A stretch of 64,000 bases of DNA from Flavobacteriales bacterium. GTDB lineage: Bacteria; Bacteroidota; Bacteroidia; Flavobacteriales_G; Salibacteraceae. A program made the translations under genes and the position numbers. Within the stretch, counting starts at the first letter, position 1. Every line of letters starts with the position of its first letter. The stretch lies in the NCBI GenBank assembly GCA_018660685.1, contig JABJJW010000012.1, forward strand, positions 248,001 through 312,000, given 5' to 3'. Below, piece by piece: positions 14,960-23,715 of the stretch. Under the pieces are notes generated by a model. That model had not been told where the DNA came from, made no database searches, and saw only the letters and a list, made by a program, of their open reading frames with translations.

Positions 14960-15475
14960 ATGAATGAAATTGCCGTACCAGAAGAACTCATCCTCATTAG
15001 AATTCATGAGATCAGAAACAAAAAAGTCATGTTGGATCGGGATCTTGCCCATCTTTTCGGAGTTGAAACGAGGGTTCTAAAACAGGCGGTTCGAAGAAAT
15101 GTCAATCGATTTCCAAGGGATTTCATGTTTGTAATGAGTCCAGATGAACTGGAAGAATGGAGATCACAAACTGTGATGTCCAAAGCTGACCGCATTGGTC
15201 TTCGACATAGCCCATTCTGTTTCACAGAACAGGGCATTGCAATGTTAGCTAGCGTACTGAATAGTGAAGTCGCGATTCAAGTAAACATTCAAATCATTCG
15301 GGTATTTACCAAGATGAGAGAAATGATGATAACGCATAAAGACATCTTATTGAAAGTGGAAGAAATAGAAAGGCAAGTAACTGCACAAGATGAGAAGATT
15401 GTTGCCGTTTTCAACTACCTGAAGGAGTTTGTCGCGGACCAGGAGAAACCAAGAACCAAAATCGGATATAAATAA
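14960..15475 (+). CDS. ORF6N-domain DNA-binding protein
   Basis: A 171-residue protein with an N-terminal ORF6N domain (about residues 8-95: IHEIRNKKVMLDRDLAHLFG, then TRVLKQAVRRNVNRFPRDFM and FCFTEQGIAMLASVLNS), the KilA-N-like DNA-binding module found in phage antirepressors and in many Bacteroidota chromosomal loci. The C-terminal third (about 110-160) is a predicted coiled coil (THKDILLKVEEIERQVTAQDEK). Chromosomal versions are often mobile or sporadic accessory genes, but no other phage gene is nearby here. A dyad lies upstream. It is convergent with the OmpL47-like gene, with a hairpin between them. The function in the cell is unknown. Confidence 0.88.
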   Translation: MNEIAVPEELILIRIHEIRNKKVMLDRDLAHLFGVETRVLKQAVRRNVNRFPRDFMFVMSPDELEEWRSQTVMSKADRIGLRHSPFCFTEQGIAMLASVLNSEVAIQVNIQIIRVFTKMREMMITHKDILLKVEEIERQVTAQDEKIVAVFNYLKEFVADQEKPRTKIGYK

Positions 15476-15516
15476 AAAGCCCGTCCACTTCGATAATCTC
15501 AGTGACAGGCTTTACA
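15476..15516 (-). terminator. Terminator hairpin between the ORF6N gene and the OmpL47-like gene
   Basis: Arms AAAGCC-C-GTC-C-ACT and AGT-GAC-A-GGCTTT pair with two single-base bulges around an 11-nt loop. Read on the minus strand the hairpin runs into TTTTTATTT, which fits termination of the 15549-17300 gene; on the plus strand the T-run is short, so it may work weakly in both directions. Confidence 0.65.
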
Positions 15517-15548
15517 ATTTCTCAGAGCTCAAGGCTCGCTGTTCGAAG

Positions 15549-17300
15549 TTATTTAGCGTCCTTCCCTACGTAGAACTCAACTTCCTTTTCGCTTTCGTTG
15601 CCCAGCATGTCCTTGGCAACAACTTTCACTTTGTACTTCTTGTTCTTGCGGAATCGGCTTAGCTCAGAAGCATCTAATGTTTGTGGAGAAGAGTAGAGCG
15701 TCAGAGCTCCTCCATCCATCGAGTACCTGATCTCTTTGGTACCTACTTTCTTGTCCGTTGCAGCAACATACATTCTTGTGTAGTTCGGATAAACTGGAAG
15801 ACCACCCTTAGTGCCAATCTTTTCAATGCTGAACTTGACGAAAATCTCAGGCGCTGTATTATCAACGTAGGCGCTGCTATGCTTATCGCCTTCTGCGTTA
15901 TTTACGTTGTCGGTTGATTTAAAATCAATCGTGTGATAACCTTCACTTGGTAGATTGAAAGCGCCGTATGTCTTGAATCCACCTCCATCAATTTGGTACT
16001 GTGTGGTTTTCACGCCTGATGCATCATCGCGGAAGCGAAGTGAGATTCCACTTTTGCTCGTAATGAATAGCGTATCCCGGTCAACAAACTGAGGGTTCGC
16101 ATATATAATTCCTGTTTCCGGTGCATCCACATCCATGAAGACATTGATCCAGTGATTACCACTAAGGTTATCGACTTGGTCATTAGCATCGTACTTCACA
16201 TTGTGAGTTCCTCGATTGGCCGGCATCTTGAAATCACTCGAGAATATGCCTCGTTCTCCTCCGTCAATTCGGTAATAGATGTTCTTCACACCGGCTTTGT
16301 TGTCTGTCGCGGCCAACGAAATGGTGGTTCGAGATGAGATGTATAGATAATTGCCTTGATGCTGATCTCCTTTAACTTGATGTGTTGGGACCGGTGGAAT
16401 CTTGTCGAGGTAGAATTTGAACGTAGAAGCACCTGCTCCTCCTTCTCCACCTTCCATATTCTTGACATTATCTACCGCGTAATACTTGAGTGTGTGTTCG
16501 CCGTCTGATAAGCCAGCCGTGGAAACTGGTCCATAATAACCTCTGGCATTCTTACCATCGAACGTGTAATAGGTCGTTCGAACTCCACTCAGGTTATCGG
16601 TACTCGTTAGCTTAAGCTTGGCTGTCGGAGAGAGTATTGTTCCACCCTTGTTTATTCCAACAATCTCATAAGATGTTTTAGGAGCAGTGAGGTCAACTGT
16701 GAAATCGGATGACTTCGTGTCCTCTGCATTTCCTACGAAGTCAACTGAATAGTAATACAATGACTGGGCTCCTTCTTTTCCCGCACTTACGGAAGATGAA
16801 TAATCAGAGAATCCACCACCCAGGGCATGCTGAGTTTGCTTCACTCCTGACACTCCATCTCTTGGTGTCAGCGTATATGTCAATCCCTTTCCGTAGAACA
16901 CTGTTCCTCCGCTTGAGTAGCGAGGTGCATTTTCAAATTTCAGGGAAGTTCTTGGTGCAAGACCATCAGCGAATACTTCATAGAGCACTTCTTGTTGCGG
17001 TTGTACCGTGCGACCTGTCTTAGGGTCAACAGCCCACTTACTTCTTACGTAATTTGGACCCTCCGTATCTAAATACATTGGCTCAGAGTATGCAGGATTC
17101 TTTCCTTTCAAGTCATAGTTCGTGCCATTAGGCTCCGTCGAAAACTTGAGATACATTGGAAGTGACTTCTGAACGAAAATGTCACCATCTCCATTGATGT
17201 AAACCATCTTTTCATAAGTTGGTTTATTAGGTGCTTGTGCAAAGACTTGAGAAGCAGTTGCAATCAAAACACTCAGAATAGTAAGAGTACGCAAGCTCAT
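15549..17300 (-). CDS. Secreted repeat protein with OmpL47-type beta domains, 583 aa
   Basis: Signal peptide at residues 1-21 (ending QVFAQ), followed by about five copies of a ~90-residue beta repeat. Each copy carries variants of LTSTDNLSGVRTTYYTFDGK ... Y-x-x-P ... G-x-H-x-x-x-Y-x-x-x-D-x-x-x-N-x-E, the pattern called OmpL47-type beta-barrel or Ig-like 'D-N-x-S-G-V' repeat. These are typical of exported surface or periplasmic proteins. No T9SS sorting domain, lipobox or catalytic motif is visible, so it is likely a periplasmic or outer-membrane-associated structural or adhesion protein. The C-terminal copy (FSIEKIGTKGGLPVYPNYTR onward) is the most divergent. It ends at a hairpin terminator and is preceded by the rplT terminator. 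Confidence 0.75.
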   Translation of the reverse strand: MSLRTLTILSVLIATASQVFAQAPNKPTYEKMVYINGDGDIFVQKSLPMYLKFSTEPNGTNYDLKGKNPAYSEPMYLDTEGPNYVRSKWAVDPKTGRTVQPQQEVLYEVFADGLAPRTSLKFENAPRYSSGGTVFYGKGLTYTLTPRDGVSGVKQTQHALGGGFSDYSSSVSAGKEGAQSLYYYSVDFVGNAEDTKSSDFTVDLTAPKTSYEIVGINKGGTILSPTAKLKLTSTDNLSGVRTTYYTFDGKNARGYYGPVSTAGLSDGEHTLKYYAVDNVKNMEGGEGGAGASTFKFYLDKIPPVPTHQVKGDQHQGNYLYISSRTTISLAATDNKAGVKNIYYRIDGGERGIFSSDFKMPANRGTHNVKYDANDQVDNLSGNHWINVFMDVDAPETGIIYANPQFVDRDTLFITSKSGISLRFRDDASGVKTTQYQIDGGGFKTYGAFNLPSEGYHTIDFKSTDNVNNAEGDKHSSAYVDNTAPEIFVKFSIEKIGTKGGLPVYPNYTRMYVAATDKKVGTKEIRYSMDGGALTLYSSPQTLDASELSRFRKNKKYKVKVVAKDMLGNESEKEVEFYVGKDAK

Positions 17301-17329
17301 AGCTATAGTTTAGGGAACAATATTAACAA

Positions 17330-17356
17330 AAAGGGAGGCGCTATGGCCTCCCTTTC
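17330..17356 (-). terminator. Intrinsic terminator of the thrS-infC-rpmI-rplT operon
   Basis: Nine-bp perfect stem AAAGGGAGG / CCTCCCTTT (17330-17338 with 17347-17355) around an 8-nt loop, 20 bp after the rplT stop on the minus strand and running into a short T-rich stretch. Confidence 0.82.
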
Positions 17357-17376
17357 TTATTATTGATGTGGTGTAT

Positions 17377-17721
17377 TTACTTAATCTTATCTACCACCGC
17401 TTTGAATGCTTCAGGATGATTCATAGCAAGGTCGGCAAGAACTTTTCGATTCAACTCGATATCTGTCTTGCTCAATTTACCCATGAACTCACTGTATGAC
17501 ATTCCGTGCTCTCTGGTTGCGGCATTGATTCTTTGAATCCATAAGGAGCGGAAATTTCTCTTCTTATGCTTACGTCCAACGTAAGAATACACCATTGCTT
17601 TTTCAACCGCATTTTTTGCTACGGTATGAACATTCTTTCTTCGGCCGAAGTAACCCTTGGCTTGTTTAAGAATCTTTTTTCGTCTCGCCTTTGCGGCTAC
17701 ACTATTTACTGATCTTGGCAT
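17377..17721 (-). CDS. rplT: 50S ribosomal protein L20
   Basis: 114 residues, the usual length. It opens [20 protein letters not shown] and carries the conserved [21 protein letters not shown] and [19 protein letters not shown] blocks. L20 binds 23S rRNA early in assembly and in other bacteria represses its own operon. It is the last gene of thrS-infC-rpmI-rplT, 81 bp after rpmI, and is followed by a strong hairpin terminator at 17330-17356. Confidence 0.98.
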   Translation of the reverse strand: MPRSVNSVAAKARRKKILKQAKGYFGRRKNVHTVAKNAVEKAMVYSYVGRKHKKRNFRSLWIQRINAATREHGMSYSEFMGKLSKTDIELNRKVLADLAMNHPEAFKAVVDKIK

Positions 17722-17802
17722 TTCTATTTTTTGGTTTTGGTTGTAAGCGCTTTCGTTTCATGGAAAGACTTCAAGCTCACATCCGGGTTAAACACTAAAC
17801 CA

Positions 17803-18000
17803 TTATTTAAGGGCCATCAACTTCAAAATGTTGCTGCGGTCCGATGGATGAACAAGCGTAGATTTCGTCAATCTTCTCTTTCTGTCTTTCGACTTCTTGG
17901 TCAGAATGTGACTCTTATACGCATGCTTCCTTTTGATCTTTCCAGTTCCAGTTAAGCGAAATCGCTTCTTAGCACTGGAATTGGTCTTCATTTTTGGCAT
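17803..18000 (-). CDS. rpmI: 50S ribosomal protein L35
   Basis: 65 residues beginning [20 protein letters not shown], with the basic [18 protein letters not shown] core typical of L35. The ATG at 18000 is the real start: an in-frame upstream extension to 18045 would overlap the end of infC and add 15 unrelated residues. The gap to infC is 22 bp, as in the classic infC-rpmI-rplT order. Confidence 0.97.
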   Translation of the reverse strand: MPKMKTNSSAKKRFRLTGTGKIKRKHAYKSHILTKKSKDRKRRLTKSTLVHPSDRSNILKLMALK

Positions 18001-18022
18001 CGCTGAATTATTTAAACTTAAA

Positions 18023-18571
18023 TTATTTCTTCTTTTTCGGCGCAAGCATCATAATCATACGCTTCCCTTCCAACTTCGGCATCTGCTCTACTACTCCTAA
18101 TTCTTCCAACTCAGTGGCCAACTTTAGAAGGAGAATCTCACCCTTGTCCTTGAACAAGATTGATCTTCCCTTGAAGAATACATATGCCTTCAGTTTTGAA
18201 CCTTCCTCTAGGAACTTGATTGCGTGCTTCTTTTTAAACTCGTAATCATGCTCGTCAGTGTTAGGACCAAACCTGATCTCTTTTACCACGACCTTCTGAG
18301 CCTTGCTCTTGATCTCCTTTTGTCTTTTCTTCTGGTCGTACAAGAACTTCTTGTAGTCCAAAATTTTGACAACTGGCGGATCCGCTTTTTCGGAAATCAT
18401 CACCAAATCCAAACCGGCATCTTTAGCCATTTCAATAGCTTGGTTTGTTGAGACAACCTGTGGCTCTCCTCCGTCACCTACGATCCTCACATTCGGAACG
18501 CGAATCCTGTCATTGATTTGATGCTCAGGTTCTGTTCTTCTTGGAGGTCTATTATTCCTTCTAGGTCTGAT
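18023..18571 (-). CDS. infC: Translation initiation factor IF-3, probably started at a non-canonical ATC codon
   Basis: IF-3 prevents premature 50S joining and rejects wrong start codons. The C-domain is complete ([34 protein letters not shown]). The first standard start codon, GTG at 18490, falls inside the N-domain at [10 protein letters not shown] and would remove conserved residues. In the same frame the sequence runs upstream through INDRIRVPN and the basic [17 protein letters not shown], matching IF-3 N-termini, to a TAG stop at 18578-18580. The only initiator-like codon at the right place is ATC at 18569-18571, 10 bp after the thrS stop. Start discrimination against ATC by IF-3 itself would give self-regulation, as with the AUU start of E. 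coli infC. Confidence 0.9.
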   Translation of the reverse strand: MRPRRNNRPPRRTEPEHQINDRIRVPNVRIVGDGGEPQVVSTNQAIEMAKDAGLDLVMISEKADPPVVKILDYKKFLYDQKKRQKEIKSKAQKVVVKEIRFGPNTDEHDYEFKKKHAIKFLEEGSKLKAYVFFKGRSILFKDKGEILLLKLATELEELGVVEQMPKLEGKRMIMMLAPKKKK

Positions 18572-18581
18572 AAAAAACTAA

Positions 18582-20525
18582 TTAATTAAACTTTAATGTC
18601 TCGAACACCTCATTTTGGATCATTTTACCCAATTCTTCGATGGTCATTTTCCCTTGATCTCCTTCTCCTTGCTTTCGGACGGAAACGACTCCATCCTCTA
18701 GCTCTTTCTCACCTATAATCAGCATCAGAGGAACTTTCCCAAGCTCCGCATCCCTGATTTTTCGGCCTACTTTTTCACCCCTCTCGTCAACGGAGGCGCG
18801 AATATCGTAATTTTCAAGGGATTGAAGTATGTTTTTGCAACCCTCGTTGAATTTTTCACTGATAGGCAAAATTCGCACCTGCTCAGGTGCTAACCAAAGA
18901 GGAAATTTACCGGCATAATGCTCGATTAAAAACCCGATGAATCGCTCATGCGTTCCAAGCGGCGCTCTGTGAATCACAATTGGATGTTCACGCTCATTAT
19001 TCGTATTGGTATAAGTGAGATCGAAACTTAGTGGCTGAGCAAAATCAACCTGATTAGTTGCGAGGGTGAACTCTCGTCCAATGACGCTGTAAATCTGGAC
19101 GTCAATCTTAGGGCCGTAGAATGCCGCTTCGTCCGCCACTTCTTTGAACGGAATACCCGATTCGATGAGCACTTCACGAACCATGTCCTCTGTCTCTTTC
19201 CACAATGCTGGATTATCAACGTATTTCTTTCCCAATTTGGCGGGATCATGCGTAGAGAATTGCATGATGTACTTATCGATGCCAAACACTTTAAAATAGT
19301 GCAAGTACATCTCATTCACCGCTTTGAACTCCTCTGCAAACTGTGCCTTAGTGCAATAGATATGAGCATCATTCATTTGAAGGGATCGAACTCGCATCAA
19401 TCCAAATAATTCGCCTGATTTCTCATATCGATAGCAAGTGCCATACTCAGCCAATCTCAACGGTAAATCCTTATAACTTCTAGGAAGCGCATCAAATATT
19501 TTATGGTGGTGCGGACAATTCATCGACTTCAGATAGTAAGTCGTTCCATCCAATTCCATCGGGGGAAACATACTGTCCTTATAGTAAGGTAAATGCCCAC
19601 TCGTGTAATAGAGATTCTCTTTCGCAATGTGCGGTGTTCGAACACGCTGGTATCCTGCCCTCTTTTCAGTTGACTTCGCTAAATCCTCCAATTGCTCAAT
19701 GAGAAATGCTCCTTTTGGCAACCACATTGGAAGTCCAGGTCCAACGTCATCATCAAAGGTGAACAGCTCTAATTCCTTTCCAAGTTTTCTATGATCCCTT
19801 TTTTTGGCTTCCTCGAGAAGTTCTAAATAAGCTTCTAACTCTCCTTGTTTTGGGAATGTGATTCCGTAAATCCTTGTGAGCATGGGATTGTTCTCATCAC
19901 CTCTCCAATATGCACCTGCTACAGAAAGCAACTTGATCGCCTTTATGTAACCCGTATGCGGAATGTGCGGCCCACGGCACAAATCCGTGAATTCGCCTTG
20001 AGTATAAAATGTAATATCTCCATCTTCCAAGCCATCGATTAATTCAAGCTTGTATTGATCCTGCTTTTCATTGAAGTATGATGTGGCATCAGCTTTCGAA
20101 ATCTCCTTTCGGACAAAGGCATTTTTTTCCTTCGCCAACTCCTTCATCTTTTTCTCCACCCTAGGAAGGTCTTCCTCGGTGAAGTTGTGCTCCATAAAGT
20201 CAATGTCATAGTAGAAGCCATTTTCAATCGGTGGTCCGATTGCAAGTTTGATTCCCGGAAAACAAAACTCAAGAGCCTCCGCCATCAAGTGCGCAGAACT
20301 GTGCCACATCGTGGACTTACCTTCATTATCCTTCCACGTAAGCAATTGAAGCGTTGCATCCGCTTCTATAGATCTACCTGCGTCCCATACTTCGCCATTG
20401 ACCTTAGCTGAAAGGACGTTTCTAGCTAGGCCCTCACTAATGGACATGGCAATATCCATAGAGGAACTGCCCTTTTCATACTCTTTAATACTACCGTCGG
20501 GTAGTGTAATGTTAATGTTGCTCAT
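18582..20525 (-). CDS. thrS: Threonyl-tRNA synthetase
   Basis: Class II aminoacyl-tRNA synthetase of 647 residues. Domains in order: N-terminal TGS (ITLPDGSIKEYEKGSSSMDI), editing domain with the HxxxH motif (HSSAHLMAEAL) and its CRGPHI cysteine motif, catalytic core with the zinc ligand Cys of MNCPHHHKIF, motif 2 RYEKSGELFGLMRVR and motif 3 HRAPLGTHERFIGFLIEHYAG, and the C-terminal anticodon-binding domain. The ATG at 20525 (MSNINITLPDG) is preferred over an in-frame TTG at 20555. It is the first gene of the translation operon, 10 bp ahead of infC. A 190 bp gap precedes it; I did not recognise a T-box or other leader there. Confidence 0.97.
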   Translation of the reverse strand: MSNINITLPDGSIKEYEKGSSSMDIAMSISEGLARNVLSAKVNGEVWDAGRSIEADATLQLLTWKDNEGKSTMWHSSAHLMAEALEFCFPGIKLAIGPPIENGFYYDIDFMEHNFTEEDLPRVEKKMKELAKEKNAFVRKEISKADATSYFNEKQDQYKLELIDGLEDGDITFYTQGEFTDLCRGPHIPHTGYIKAIKLLSVAGAYWRGDENNPMLTRIYGITFPKQGELEAYLELLEEAKKRDHRKLGKELELFTFDDDVGPGLPMWLPKGAFLIEQLEDLAKSTEKRAGYQRVRTPHIAKENLYYTSGHLPYYKDSMFPPMELDGTTYYLKSMNCPHHHKIFDALPRSYKDLPLRLAEYGTCYRYEKSGELFGLMRVRSLQMNDAHIYCTKAQFAEEFKAVNEMYLHYFKVFGIDKYIMQFSTHDPAKLGKKYVDNPALWKETEDMVREVLIESGIPFKEVADEAAFYGPKIDVQIYSVIGREFTLATNQVDFAQPLSFDLTYTNTNNEREHPIVIHRAPLGTHERFIGFLIEHYAGKFPLWLAPEQVRILPISEKFNEGCKNILQSLENYDIRASVDERGEKVGRKIRDAELGKVPLMLIIGEKELEDGVVSVRKQGEGDQGKMTIEELGKMIQNEVFETLKFN

Positions 20526-20715
20526 TTCCGCTAATACCTTTAGAAAGGGCGGCAAAAATACATAGTTAGTTCCAAGTTAAACAGGGATTGATCTTTGAAC
20601 CAGACCATCACAAAGTCAGCTCCATTGACAAATGTCCAAATCCCCTGAAATGAAGCTCTTTACACCATATTCTTAGGTTTGTGAAGCCTTTAAACCCTAC
20701 TAAACAGAACTCACA

Positions 20716-21916
20716 ATGAAAACTCTACTCAAATCTGGGCTCAGCCTACTCATCCTCTTCGCAGTTGTTGCGCCTTCACTTAAAGCACAAAAAGCAAAAG
20801 CGGAACAAGTTTCATACACCTATTTCCGAAAAGCACTTGTTGCCACCGAGGAAGCGAAAAGAACCTATTCCGTTGAGGTAAATATTCCCTTCGCTGCCAC
20901 CTACAATGCAGACATGGCTAAATACAATGAAGACGAAGGCAGAGCAAGAAGAATACGAAACTGATCGCAGAGCCGCAGAAGACGAATATGCCGCCGCTCT
21001 CGAGGGTTATAATAGTCAAAGCGCAGGAGCCAAAGTTCTGACCGGAGTGATGCTAGGAGATGACGGCAAACCTCAAAAACGGCATGTGACTAAGAGATTT
21101 GTAAAGAAGCCAATGGTTCGTAATGATATTCCATCAGAATCTGAGATTGCTGCTGGTCTGGTCTGGGATGGATTTATGAAAACAGACAATTCCAACTACA
21201 AGGTGATGATGACTATGCCAAATTACAGCGTTACTTTTAAGGATCAAGCGGTCAGCGAAAAGCAATATCGGAGTGCCACCATTTCAGTACCGATTGACAT
21301 GAAAGTTACGGATCCGAGTGGCAAGGTGGTATTTCAAATGTCTTTTGCAGCTCCCCAATACCAACGAACCTATAAGAGTGATAAGATGGCCTCACCGCAA
21401 TTCTCTGAGTTCATCAATGGTTCAGGTTATAATTCTTGGCTGGATCAAAGAAAAATGGACGCCAGGCAAGCGGTTTACACTGCGATGTCTTCAGAACTCA
21501 ACAGCCAGATGGGCTACGGTTGGGTAGATCGTACTGATCCAGTTTACACAGGAAAGGACAAAAAGCAAGATTATTCTGCACAAGAATCAGCACAGTTAAA
21601 GGCGACCCAGGGATTAAAGGACTTGTCAATTTCAGAAGAGTCTGCTAAAGTGAAACTTGGAGAAGCAATGGAAGTGTGGATTTCAGAATTGAAAGATGAA
21701 AATCTAGGTGATAAAAAAGCGCGGATAAACAATAAAGTTGCCGCAGGTCTTTACATCAATGCTGCCTTGGTAAACATTCTTCTTGGAGATCACGCCAAAG
21801 CTGACGAGCTCCTAAATATAGTACAGGGCAATGACGCCTTCAAAGGAGGAGATCAAAAAGAATCTGAAGCCGTTCGAGTCTTCCTTGACGACGAACGTAG
21901 AAGAAAAGATTCTTAA
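20716..21916 (+). pseudogene. Secreted hypothetical protein gene with a +1 frameshift
   Basis: The first frame (20716-20964) encodes a signal peptide (ending PSLKAQ) and mature residues up to ...ATYNADMAKYNED, then runs out of sense (EGRARRIRN, stop). The second frame (20906-21916) lacks a signal peptide and takes up the same protein as KAEQEEYETDRRAAEDEYAA and on for 320 residues. Removing one base in 20929-20938 joins them as YNED-KAEQEEYETD, an even charged helix. The body contains a Glu/Ala-rich helix and a C-terminal region ending DDERRRKDS. It matches no family I recognise. It could be an inactivated gene, a sequencing error or recoding; the sequence alone cannot decide. Only the second frame may be annotated elsewhere. 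Confidence 0.65.
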
Positions 21917-21941
21917 GAAACAGGCTGAAGAGTGGGGGAAG

Positions 21942-23597
21942 TTATCTCAATACTTTTCTCACAAAAGCTACCGAAAAGTAGCCCATAAGAAATACACCGA
22001 CGTATCCTTCAACACTCGCAAACAAGCGCATTATCCCGACCGGATAATACTCGCCATATCCTATCGTGAGAAAGGTAATAGCGCTGTAATAAAATGCCTT
22101 GGCCACTGGATTTAAGGTTGAAAGAATATCTCCGCCACCAGTATCAATGTACGTATCGGCTACCATAGGGAGAAACAAGTACAGCAAGCTAAAGAGTGTA
22201 TAGATTATTGATACCGAGAACAACACCCTAAGAGGTTCGGTGGCGTACAATCCAATCTTGTCAAAAAGAAGCCATTTAAAGAAGGCAGTGGGGTAAGCCC
22301 ACAATGCGCTGGTAGGATTCTTTTCAATTGAATATTCTAAGTCCGACCGAAGCTCAAAGCGCTTGTACCAGATATACGCCCTATCCTCATCAGCATATCT
22401 TCCAGTTGAATTGTAAGTTTCCTTGAGAATTAAGAATTGCTCCGACTTCTGTCGAATTGTTGTTTCCTCCTGCTTTAGAATCAGGTTCAACACGTCATTC
22501 GCATCCCAATCGATGTACAGGTTTCCCAAGTTCCGCATCCCGCTGAAGTTCATTTGATCCAGAGATACGGGACAATGCTCTGTAGGCATCATATCAACGA
22601 TATCCCGAACGATGGTATAAGACAGATCAATTTTTTGTGCCGACTCCACACGCAGATCTACATAGTTGTTGAACTGACATGACTCGAAGGACAGCTTCCG
22701 TACTTGAGCTTGAAAGAACGACAAACTTCCAGTTCCAAATTCTGCATTATCAAATATAAAATCGGATTCTGAAATGCTTTCCTGAAAATTAATCTTTCCA
22801 TCTCCGAAAACCGCAGACCGAAACACAACCTTCCCACTCTTGAAATCGGCTTCAGAAAAATCGATGTCTCCATGTCCAAAATGTGCTCGTTTGAAATCAA
22901 GTTTACCGTGGCCGAAGTCGACTCGTTTGAACGAGACCTCTCCCCCACCGAAGTGCGCTTTGTCGAACGTCAAATTTCCGTCTCCGAACTTGGTGTAATG
23001 GAAGTCAACCTTGCCATCCCCGAAATTCACTTCACGAAAACTTATACGAGATTCTCCAAACACTGAACTAATGAACTGAACATCGCCAGAACCAAATTGA
23101 ACCTTATCGAAGGTGACGGTTGGTGAGTGAAATTCAGCGTATTGAAAATTAGCCGTGCCGGCTCCAAATTGACTGTTTTCAAATGAGGTAGAATCAGTCG
23201 AAAACTTTGCATTATAGAATGACAACGGACCATCCCCAAAAATGCAATCTGAGAAATCAGTTTTTTCACTCGTGAAGTCAGCCAAACTGAAATCAGTCTC
23301 TAATTCACTATCGAAGAAAGCATGATTGGCACTCATGTCCTTCATTTCTACTCTAGCATCAGCCTCCAATCCGCGAGACTCTCTGTACGCGGTCAAAGAG
23401 AAATTTTTAATGTATCGATGATTGAGTTGAATGCTCGTTCCGTCGTCAATTAACTTGTATACCGCTTCCGCTTCAAGCACTCCTAAAGTGTAGTTCTCCT
23501 TTTGCTTTCCGTGTGGATCAGTCAAAGAAACGATCAATGATGAAGGACATCCCTCAAAGGGCTCATCGAGGAAGTTAAGCTGAATTTCTGCAGGCAC
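21942..23597 (-). CDS. 12-residue-repeat solenoid fused to a two-helix K+-channel pore
   Basis: 551 residues in three parts. Residues 1-119 are a soluble N-domain. Residues 120-298 hold thirteen consecutive units of exactly 12 residues (120-275) of the form F-G-x-G-x-[VIL]-x-F-x-x-[AV]-x, for example FGDGNLTFDKAH and FGGGEVSFKRVD, then one 11-residue unit and a final unit. Residues 453-545 form an Ion_trans_2-type pore: outer helix about 453-479, pore helix AKAFYYSAITFL, selectivity filter TIGYGEYYP at 511-519 and inner helix about 527-545. The filter predicts K+ selectivity. The repeats resemble Pentapeptide_3-like sequences, but the 12-residue period does not match a five-residue quadrilateral helix. 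The soluble part between (residues 300-440) is Glu/Arg rich. Its ligand or gating role is unknown. Confidence 0.8.
   Translation of the reverse strand: MPAEIQLNFLDEPFEGCPSSLIVSLTDPHGKQKENYTLGVLEAEAVYKLIDDGTSIQLNHRYIKNFSLTAYRESRGLEADARVEMKDMSANHAFFDSELETDFSLADFTSEKTDFSDCIFGDGPLSFYNAKFSTDSTSFENSQFGAGTANFQYAEFHSPTVTFDKVQFGSGDVQFISSVFGESRISFREVNFGDGKVDFHYTKFGDGNLTFDKAHFGGGEVSFKRVDFGHGKLDFKRAHFGHGDIDFSEADFKSGKVVFRSAVFGDGKINFQESISESDFIFDNAEFGTGSLSFFQAQVRKLSFESCQFNNYVDLRVESAQKIDLSYTIVRDIVDMMPTEHCPVSLDQMNFSGMRNLGNLYIDWDANDVLNLILKQEETTIRQKSEQFLILKETYNSTGRYADEDRAYIWYKRFELRSDLEYSIEKNPTSALWAYPTAFFKWLLFDKIGLYATEPLRVLFSVSIIYTLFSLLYLFLPMVADTYIDTGGGDILSTLNPVAKAFYYSAITFLTIGYGEYYPVGIMRLFASVEGYVGVFLMGYFSVAFVRKVLR
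22704..23240 (-). repeat. 36-bp coding repeat array in the channel gene
   Basis: The DNA coding for residues 120-298 of the channel protein has a 36-bp periodicity. Units are diverged at the DNA level (no two identical), so this is an old array kept by protein selection rather than a recent expansion or a CRISPR-like repeat. Confidence 0.75.
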
Positions 23598-23715
23598 GAT
23601 CTAGGTTTTAAGGCTCGACTAAAGTGTGAAAAGAAATGAAATATGGCAAGTGCTGTTAAATCAAACACGCATTGCAAGCCGCTTAAGAGATGAATTTTCA
23701 ACGCATTCGGCTGAT

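Noticed and set aside
20526-20715. T-box or other riboswitch ahead of thrS
   Set aside because: No specifier loop or conserved T-box sequence was found on the minus strand, and T-box leaders are not expected in Bacteroidota.
21831-22115. A third-frame continuation (VEEKILKKQAEEWGKLSQYF) after the 20716-21916 gene
   Set aside because: Might be a second frameshift restoring a longer C-terminus, but beyond 21942 it becomes antisense to the channel gene and there is no stop at a plausible end.
22704-23240. Regular 36-bp periodicity resembling a CRISPR array
   Set aside because: Units are not identical and the period is exactly 12 codons of an open reading frame; it is a protein repeat.
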